This document shows, piece by piece, positions 35,834-40,886 of a stretch of DNA of 40,886 nucleotides. The notes beneath the pieces were generated by a model. The model was given only the letters and a program-made list of their open reading frames with translations, did no database searches and was not told the origin of the DNA. A program made the position numbers and the translations under genes. How positions within the stretch are numbered: the stretch's first letter is position 1; each line of letters opens with the position of its first letter. This DNA comes from Alphaproteobacteria bacterium MarineAlpha3_Bin2 (GTDB lineage Bacteria > Pseudomonadota > Alphaproteobacteria > Rhodospirillales > Casp-alpha2), in the NCBI GenBank assembly GCA_002938315.1, contig PTLL01000014.1, positions 1-40,886 on the forward strand, in the 5' to 3' direction.

Positions 35834-37051
35834 TCAGACGATGCCGCGCTGGCGAAGTCCGGCGACCTCGTCCGGGTCCATTTCCAACAATTCGCCAAGG
35901 ACCTCCTCTGTGTGCTGGCCTAGCAAGGGCGGCGCATGGCGGTAGTCGGGGCCGGTTTTCGACATTCTGATGGGGCTGGCGATCAGGTGGACCGGGTTAT
36001 CGCCGGTTGCCGGATGGGGCATTTTTAGATCCATGCCCCGGGCCTGAACCTGGGGATGGTCGAAGACCTGTTCGATGGTGTTGATGGGGCCACAGGTTAC
36101 GTTGACTTTTTCCAGGCCCTCGACCCAATGCTTCGAGGTTTTTGCTTCGATGATGGATTGTAGTAGTTCAATCAATTCCTCGCGGTTGCGGACCCGAAGT
36201 TCATTGGTTTTGAACCGTTCATCCTCGGCCAGCTCCGCCACCCCGGCGAACGTGCAGAAACGCTGATATTGAGCGTCGTTGGCGGCAGCCAGCACCATGT
36301 TTCCATCGGCGGTGGTAAAGGACTGGTAGGGAACGATGTTGGGATGGGCGTTGCCCAGCCGTTTCGGAGTCTTGCCGGTAGAAAGGTAATTTAACCCCAT
36401 AATCGACAGTGTTGCGGTCATCGTATCCAGCATGCCGATATCGATGTGTTGGCCTTCGCCACTGACTTCGCGGTGGCGAAGGGCTGCGTTGATGGCGACC
36501 GACGCATACATCCCGGCCATCAGGTCGGCGATTGGAATACCTGCCTTTTGCGGCTCTCCCTCCGGTTCTCCGGTGACGCTCATGAACCCGCCCATGGCTT
36601 GAATCAGGACATCGTATCCGGGCCGTTCGGCATAGGGACCGGTGTGGCCGAAGCCGGTGATCGAACAATAGATCAGGCCAGGGTTTTCGGCCTGTAATTG
36701 GTCATAGGACAGGCCGTACTTGGCCAAGCCACCGGTCTTGAAATTTTCAACCATAATGTCGGAATGGCCGATCAGCCGTTTGGCCAGGGCCTGACCTTCG
36801 TTTTCGGCAATGTTCAAGGTGATCGAGCGTTTATTGCGGTTGGAGCTGCAAAAATAGGCGCTTTGATCGGTGTCGTCACCGGCGTCATTCTTGATGAATG
36901 GCGGCGTGAAGTAGCGGGTGTCGTCACCGGTACTTGGTTGTTCGACCTTGATGACGTCGGCGCCAAGGTCGCCAAGAATTTGTGTGCACGTCGGCCCGGC
37001 GAGAATCCGGGTCAGATCAAACACTCGCAAGCCATGCAAGGGACCAGTCAT
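35834..37051 (-). CDS. Family III CoA-transferase (CaiB/BaiF)
   Basis: A 405-residue transferase of the CaiB/BaiF type (formyl-CoA, carnitine, succinyl-CoA or mesaconyl-CoA groups). The catalytic Asp that forms the acyl-anhydride is D176 in IPIADLMAGMYA. Other landmarks are RVFDLTRILAGP at the N-terminus, ADVIKVE, NRNKRSITLN and GYDVLIQAMGGFMSVTG (landmarks GYDVL and GGFMSVTG). Substrates cannot be told from sequence in this family. The gene has its own upstream region and is divergent from the penicillin-acylase-like gene. Its end is adjacent to the cheW remnant. Confidence 0.9.
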   Translation of the reverse strand: MTGPLHGLRVFDLTRILAGPTCTQILGDLGADVIKVEQPSTGDDTRYFTPPFIKNDAGDDTDQSAYFCSSNRNKRSITLNIAENEGQALAKRLIGHSDIMVENFKTGGLAKYGLSYDQLQAENPGLIYCSITGFGHTGPYAERPGYDVLIQAMGGFMSVTGEPEGEPQKAGIPIADLMAGMYASVAINAALRHREVSGEGQHIDIGMLDTMTATLSIMGLNYLSTGKTPKRLGNAHPNIVPYQSFTTADGNMVLAAANDAQYQRFCTFAGVAELAEDERFKTNELRVRNREELIELLQSIIEAKTSKHWVEGLEKVNVTCGPINTIEQVFDHPQVQARGMDLKMPHPATGDNPVHLIASPIRMSKTGPDYRHAPPLLGQHTEEVLGELLEMDPDEVAGLRQRGIV

Positions 37052-37260
37052 GGGATATAGCAGCCTTTTTCATTGTTGTGAATAACGTCGGTGGTCATCG
37101 GCGGAAAATGATGGGTCTTCTTATAAAGGAACAAATATAAACGGCAACCGGATCATTCGGCCCGTAATCCTGAAATCGACATTTTCAGCATGTGCGGGCG
37201 TTGAATTTGAATTATGGTCGCTTGACTCATTCAGGTTAGGGGCAACGGAACACGCTTGGG
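37052..37260. other. Divergent intergenic region, CoA-transferase / penicillin-acylase-like gene
   Basis: These 209 bases must hold promoters in both directions. AT-rich tracts occur around 37118-37140 and 37205-37220. I see no convincing -35/-10 pair, repeat or RNA structure. TTGACT near 37230 is too close to the start of the plus-strand gene to be its -35 with a normal leader. Confidence 0.35.
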
Positions 37261-39654
37261 ATGAAACGGTTTCTATTTTTTTCAGTTTCGGCGCTGATTT
37301 CACTGGTGGCGGTGATCGGGCTCGGCGGTTGGCTGTGGTTGCAATCGACCCTGCCCACGACCGACGGCCCCATGGAGGTAGCTGGTTTGGAACTTCCTGT
37401 CGAGGTGATGCGCGACGGTAACGGAATTCCTCATATTTTCGCCAAATCCAGCCGCGACTCTTATTTCGCCCTCGGCTTCGTCCATGCTCAGGATCGTTTT
37501 TGGCAGATGGAGACGATGCGCCGGTACGGAGCCGGCCGGTTGTCTGAGATTCTTGGCCCCCTGACATTGGCGTCTGACAAATGGATGCGAACCCTGGGGC
37601 TCTACCGATTAGCCGAACAGAAAGTCGATCAATTGCCGCCGAAGACGCGTGAAGCGTTGAATTTTTATGCCGCCGGGGTCAATGCCCGGATCAAGCAAAG
37701 CCAAAATTTGCCTTGGGGCGTGCCGTCACCTGAAATCGGCGTTCTGCGTTATTCCCCCGAACCCTGGCGGCCTGCCGACTCTTTGGTTTGGGGAAAGATC
37801 ATTTCGTCCCATCTGGGCCGTAATTGGCGTGATGAGATTCTCCGCGCCCGGCTGGCCCGCAAACTGTCACCCAAGCAAGTCGGTGAATTATGGCCGGTTT
37901 ACCCCGACGACGCCCCCCGGACTACGGAAAAAGCGGTGGCATTGATGCAGGGGGTGGACCTAAAAAAACTGGCTTCCCTATCCCCCGTTCCAGCCGGCCT
38001 GCCGCAAGGGGCGTCCAATGCCTGGGTTATCGCCAACAAGAAAACGCTTAACCGGGGCGCCATCTTGGCAAATGACCCGCATTTGCGGTTCAGCGCTCCG
38101 ATTCTTTGGTATTTGGCCCGCATTAAGGCCCCGGACCATGAAGTCACCGGCGCCACCGTTCCCGGCGTCCCGTTCACCATCTTGGGTCATAACGGTAAAA
38201 TCGCCTGGGGCATGACCAGCACCCAAAGCGATATCACCGATTTGTTCGTCGAACAGGTCGATGAAACCGGCAAGAAGTACAAAACGCCGGATGGGTGGCA
38301 GGCGTTCGAGACCCGGACCGAAACCATTGCCGTCAAAGATGCCCCGCCGGTCACCCTCACCGTCCGGAAATCCCGGCACGGGCCGATTATTTCCGACCTG
38401 CTGGAGGTTTCCCGGACGGCCGCCGGAAAGGGCGCGGTAATGGCTTTGTCGGCGTCTTATCTTCAATCGGATGACCTGACGGCGGATTCCTTATATCGGG
38501 TAAATCGGGCTGGAAACTGGGAGTCCTTCAAGGCCGCGTTGAAAGATTTTCAAAGCCCTCAAAGCAATTTCTTTTTCGCCGACACCAAGGGCGATATCGG
38601 CTTTTTGGCAGCCGGTTTGGCGCCTAAACGGAGTCACGGTTGGGGGCTTGTCCCAAGTCCGGGTTGGGACGGGCTGACCGATTGGGATGGGTTTGTGCCC
38701 TTCGAGGAGCTTCCTTCCATTTTTAACCCGGCATCTGGCCGCATCGTCAATGCCAATAACAACATTACCCCCAAGGACTATCCGCATTTCCTTTCCTTCG
38801 ACTGGTCGCCGGGATACCGGGCGAAGCGCATCCTTGGGGTGTTGGATGTTGGTGACCAATCCGTTCACGCCACCGCCAAGCTCCAGCAAGACCACGTTTC
38901 AGAAATGGCGCTGCATCTTCTGCCGATGATGCTGGATATCGAACCGTCGAACGATCGCGATGAAAAAGCCCTGGCCATGTTGGGAAAGTGGAAGGGCAGG
39001 ATGTCTCGTGGACGGCCGGAGCCGTTGATTTTTTCGACCTGGTTATACGAACTCAACCGGGCCGTTTACGCCGATGAACTGGGCGGCCTGTTCCAGGATT
39101 ATTTGACCCTGAGGCCGCAGTTCATCGTCTCTGTCCTGAACAAGCGCCAATCCTGGTGCGATAACGTCAACACGGCGGAAACCGAAGATTGCCACGGCCG
39201 CATCCGATTCGCGCTAAAATCTGCCCTGGACAGGTTATCGGATTCGATTGGTGAAGACCTTAACGCCTGGCAATGGGGTGAAGCGCACAAAGCTTGGTTC
39301 GCCCATCCCCTATTATCGAAAATTCCCTTTCTCAAGCAGTTCGGCGATCTCGAGATTCCGGTCGACGGCGGCAATTACACCGTTAATCGTGGCGCCAGCC
39401 ACATCAACAATCCCGAACGGCCGTTTAAGGATATTCACGGGCCCGGCTACCGCGCCGTTTATGACCTAGAGGACCTGCGCCGGTCACGTTTTATTATCGC
39501 CACCGGACAGTCGGGAAACCCGGTGTCTGATCATTACAAAGATCTGTTGAACGATTGGCGAGACGGCCGCTATCGGCGCATGGGCCAGACCCGCGCCGCC
39601 TTGAATATCGCCGGCGACATTCTGGTGCTAACCCCGAGTGCGCAGAAACGCTGA
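37261..39654 (+). CDS. Penicillin acylase-family Ntn hydrolase, membrane-anchored precursor
   Basis: A 797-residue precursor of the penicillin G acylase/aculeacin acylase/AHL acylase group. The N-terminal segment FLFFSVSALISLVAVIGLGGWLWL is a signal or anchor helix after two basic residues (landmark ISLVAVIG). The alpha chain follows. The autocatalytic processing site is QGA|SNAWVI, making S252 the nucleophile of the beta chain. ILANDPHL, TVPGVPFTILGHN and WGMT in the beta chain are conserved oxyanion/structural segments. Two Cys near 39165-39195 could form a disulfide. Natural substrates in such bacteria are often acyl-homoserine lactones or lipopeptides, but I cannot choose. Confidence 0.92.
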   Translation: MKRFLFFSVSALISLVAVIGLGGWLWLQSTLPTTDGPMEVAGLELPVEVMRDGNGIPHIFAKSSRDSYFALGFVHAQDRFWQMETMRRYGAGRLSEILGPLTLASDKWMRTLGLYRLAEQKVDQLPPKTREALNFYAAGVNARIKQSQNLPWGVPSPEIGVLRYSPEPWRPADSLVWGKIISSHLGRNWRDEILRARLARKLSPKQVGELWPVYPDDAPRTTEKAVALMQGVDLKKLASLSPVPAGLPQGASNAWVIANKKTLNRGAILANDPHLRFSAPILWYLARIKAPDHEVTGATVPGVPFTILGHNGKIAWGMTSTQSDITDLFVEQVDETGKKYKTPDGWQAFETRTETIAVKDAPPVTLTVRKSRHGPIISDLLEVSRTAAGKGAVMALSASYLQSDDLTADSLYRVNRAGNWESFKAALKDFQSPQSNFFFADTKGDIGFLAAGLAPKRSHGWGLVPSPGWDGLTDWDGFVPFEELPSIFNPASGRIVNANNNITPKDYPHFLSFDWSPGYRAKRILGVLDVGDQSVHATAKLQQDHVSEMALHLLPMMLDIEPSNDRDEKALAMLGKWKGRMSRGRPEPLIFSTWLYELNRAVYADELGGLFQDYLTLRPQFIVSVLNKRQSWCDNVNTAETEDCHGRIRFALKSALDRLSDSIGEDLNAWQWGEAHKAWFAHPLLSKIPFLKQFGDLEIPVDGGNYTVNRGASHINNPERPFKDIHGPGYRAVYDLEDLRRSRFIIATGQSGNPVSDHYKDLLNDWRDGRYRRMGQTRAALNIAGDILVLTPSAQKR

Positions 39655-39675
39655 TTAGGAACAAGGGGCATCGCC

Positions 39676-40131
39676 GTGGCCGTAACCATTGATGATATCC
39701 GCGCCGCCGCCGATCGGCTTGAACGCAAAGTCGTCAGAACCCCGACGTTGCGTTCCGATGCATTGTCGGCACTGTGTGGCGCCAACATCGTTCTCAAACT
39801 TGAAAATCTGCAGCTCACCGGGTCGTTCAAGCCCCGGGGTGTCTTCATTAAACTTTCAGGGCTTTCGGAAAAAGAAGTGAAGGCAGGCGTCGTCGCCGCA
39901 TCGGCCGGCAATCATGCCCAAGGTGTCGCCTATCACGCCCGCCAATTAGGCATTCCGGCGACCATCTACATGCCCGAGGGGACACCGTTCACCAAGGTCG
40001 GCCGTACCGAGGGCTTGGGCGCAACGGTCGTGTTAGCGGGCGCCGGATTAGCAGAAGCCCGCGCGGTGGCGTTCAGCCAGTGCGAGGAACAGGGCCAGGT
40101 GAAAGTATCCGCCATCCGCCGACCACAATAA
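39676..40131 (+). pseudogene. Threonine dehydratase-like PLP enzyme, 3'-truncated
   Basis: Reads 151 residues from a GTG. The N-terminal 138 residues are a type II PLP enzyme of the threonine/serine dehydratase family: ITIDDIRAAADRLE-like start, RTPTLRSDALS, the Schiff-base lysine in TGSFKPRG, and VAASAGNHAQGVAYHAR. After QCEEQG the sequence leaves the family, adds about 12 unrelated residues and stops. Full-length members have 310-420 residues, including the Gly-rich phosphate loop and second half that are absent here. It is a deletion or rearrangement product. No continuation in any frame was found up to the flavin reductase stop at 40206. The 74 bases 40132-40205 hold nothing I recognise. 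Confidence 0.8.
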
Positions 40132-40205
40132 TCCCGGCAATGGCCTGGGCTGCCAGCGCTTTTAGGATGGGCGCCCTTGGGCGGGGCGGGTCGGCTGATT
40201 GGGGG

Positions 40206-40688
40206 CTAGTCATCTCCAAGACGGCCATAGGCGCTTTTGAAATACAACAATGGCTGTCCGTCTGCGGCTCGTTCAATTCGGTCGACTCGGCCGAGGACGA
40301 TGACATGGTCACCGCCTTCCATGACATTGATGCGCGTGCATTCAAGGTTGACCAGGCAACCGGGCAGGATTGGGCAGTCGCTGTCCCATTTTTCGTAGGG
40401 TTGGTTCTTGAATTTATGATCCCGGGGCCCGGCAAAGGATTCGGAAAGTTCCCGCTGGTTATTCTCAAGGATATTGACGGCGAATCGGTCGCCCTTGGTA
40501 AACGCCTCCAGGCTTCCGGTGTCGTTGGCCAGGCAGATCAGGACCAACGGCGGGTCCAGGGAAACAGAGGCAAACGCATTTACGGTCACCCCCACCGGTT
40601 GGTCCTCGGCGGTTAATCCGGTGACAATGGTAACGCCAGTGGCGAATCGCCCCAGGGCTTGGCGGTATTTTTCGGAGTCGAATGACAC
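40206..40688 (-). CDS. Flavin reductase-like FMN-binding protein
   Basis: A 160-residue split-barrel protein of the flavin reductase (DIM6/NTAB, HpaC-like) family. The N-terminal RQALGRFATGVTIVTG and GVTVNAFASVSLDPPLVLICL are the flavin-binding core, with AVNILENNQ later and HVIVLGRVDRIE near the C-terminus. Such proteins give reduced flavin to a monooxygenase partner, which is not in the window. The start is GTG at 40688. Convergent with the truncated dehydratase gene. Confidence 0.9.
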   Translation of the reverse strand: MSFDSEKYRQALGRFATGVTIVTGLTAEDQPVGVTVNAFASVSLDPPLVLICLANDTGSLEAFTKGDRFAVNILENNQRELSESFAGPRDHKFKNQPYEKWDSDCPILPGCLVNLECTRINVMEGGDHVIVLGRVDRIERAADGQPLLYFKSAYGRLGDD

Positions 40689-40759
40689 GTTGTTTAAACC
40701 TAAAATTTAAATAAAGGGAATAAACTATCCGTTATTTGGCTGGTATATTGGATTTGCTA

Positions 40760-40886
40760 GGGTCAGAACTCATTAACCTTTAGATGGTTCAATGGTCTGG
40801 AACTCAACATCGGAGGTTTTGGACCATGAGGCGTTTATTTTGGTTGTCGGATCGTCAGTTTGAACTGATTAAGCCACATTTGCCAT
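40760..40886 (+). mobile_element. Left end of an IS5-family insertion sequence (partial)
   Basis: The transposase start at 40826 and an AT-rich upstream segment indicate an insertion sequence entering the window at its right edge. Its left end may be near 40760, where GGTCAGAACTCA follows CTAG, a plausible TA-containing target. The opposite inverted repeat lies outside, so the boundary is an estimate. The element lies upstream of the flavin reductase gene, about 70 bases from its GTG. Confidence 0.5.
40826..40886 (+). CDS. IS5-family transposase, N-terminal fragment (runs off the right edge)
   Basis: Twenty residues are visible. The MRRLFWLSDRQFELIKP motif is a close match to the N-terminus of IS5-group (IS427/IS1031-like) transposases, which begin with a W-L-S/T-D-x-Q-(W/F) segment. 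A CGGAGG lies nine bases before the ATG. The DDE catalytic core is outside, so intactness cannot be judged. Confidence 0.8.
   Translation, partial: MRRLFWLSDRQFELIKPHLP

Noticed and set aside
39676-40131. A complete small PLP enzyme
   Set aside because: It stops before the glycine-rich phosphate loop and the second domain, which this fold needs for activity.
1-40886. CRISPR array, toxin-antitoxin pair, prophage or defence island
   Set aside because: No regularly spaced repeats, no cas, integrase, restriction or toxin genes; all large frames are assigned to metabolic, regulatory or membrane families.

Overview
The window is a chromosomal segment of an alphaproteobacterium, most likely of the Rhodospirillales or a near relative. 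This rests on gene content and order: dusB-ntrBC-ntrYX-trkA-dat; ubiquinol-cytochrome c chaperone-DUF177-rpmF-plsX-fabH-ihfA-merR-tRNA-Pro; rpiB-glyA-nrdR-ribD-ribE-ribB-ribH-nusB-thiL; a fused ispDF; a MucR regulator; a proton-pumping pyrophosphatase with the K+-independent signature; and a HemB of the Mg-dependent, Cys-poor type. The order is assigned by recognition of families and synteny, not by a database search.

Layout. 1-9716 (minus): a nitrogen-regulation operon running from dusB through ntrB, ntrC, ntrY, ntrX and trkA to a D-amino acid aminotransferase and the start of a HAD phosphatase; most junctions overlap or nearly touch. 9832-14468 is mixed: a CcsA/HemX-like membrane protein, ispDF, cutA, a small unknown protein, two frame-damaged regulatory genes (a STAS-domain anti-sigma antagonist and an Lrp/AsnC regulator) and a class II aldolase. 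14609-19177 (minus): tRNA-Pro(GGG), merR, ihfA, fabH, plsX, rpmF, DUF177 and a cytochrome bc1 assembly chaperone, with bamE divergent. 19898-21991: hppA. 22218-29994 (minus): a FliL-like protein, thiL, nusB, four riboflavin genes, nrdR, glyA and rpiB. 30246-35508: mucR, a small DUF6898-like gene, the fused B12-dependent acyl-CoA mutase icmF and, divergent from it, hemB. 35590-40886 is more accessory: a cheW remnant, a CaiB/BaiF CoA-transferase, a penicillin-acylase-family Ntn hydrolase, a truncated threonine dehydratase-like gene, a flavin reductase and the first bases of an IS5-like insertion sequence at the right edge.

How it fits together. The left operon couples nitrogen-status signalling (two sensor/regulator pairs) to potassium uptake control and amino acid metabolism. 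The centre makes membrane lipids, ribosomes and isoprenoid precursors. The riboflavin set lacks a functional GTP cyclohydrolase II: the C-terminal domain of the RibB protein has lost the zinc cysteines, so the first committed enzyme must be elsewhere in the genome. icmF and hemB share a promoter region with an 18-bp near-palindrome exactly midway between their start codons, the best regulatory lead here.

I found no CRISPR array, toxin-antitoxin pair, prophage, defence island or clearly new multi-gene system. The most notable things are the icmF/hemB operator, the cluster of damaged regulatory genes, the zinc-ligand-poor MucR, the RibBX architecture and a possible ATT start for the FliL-like gene. 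No gene-free stretch exceeds 300 bases.
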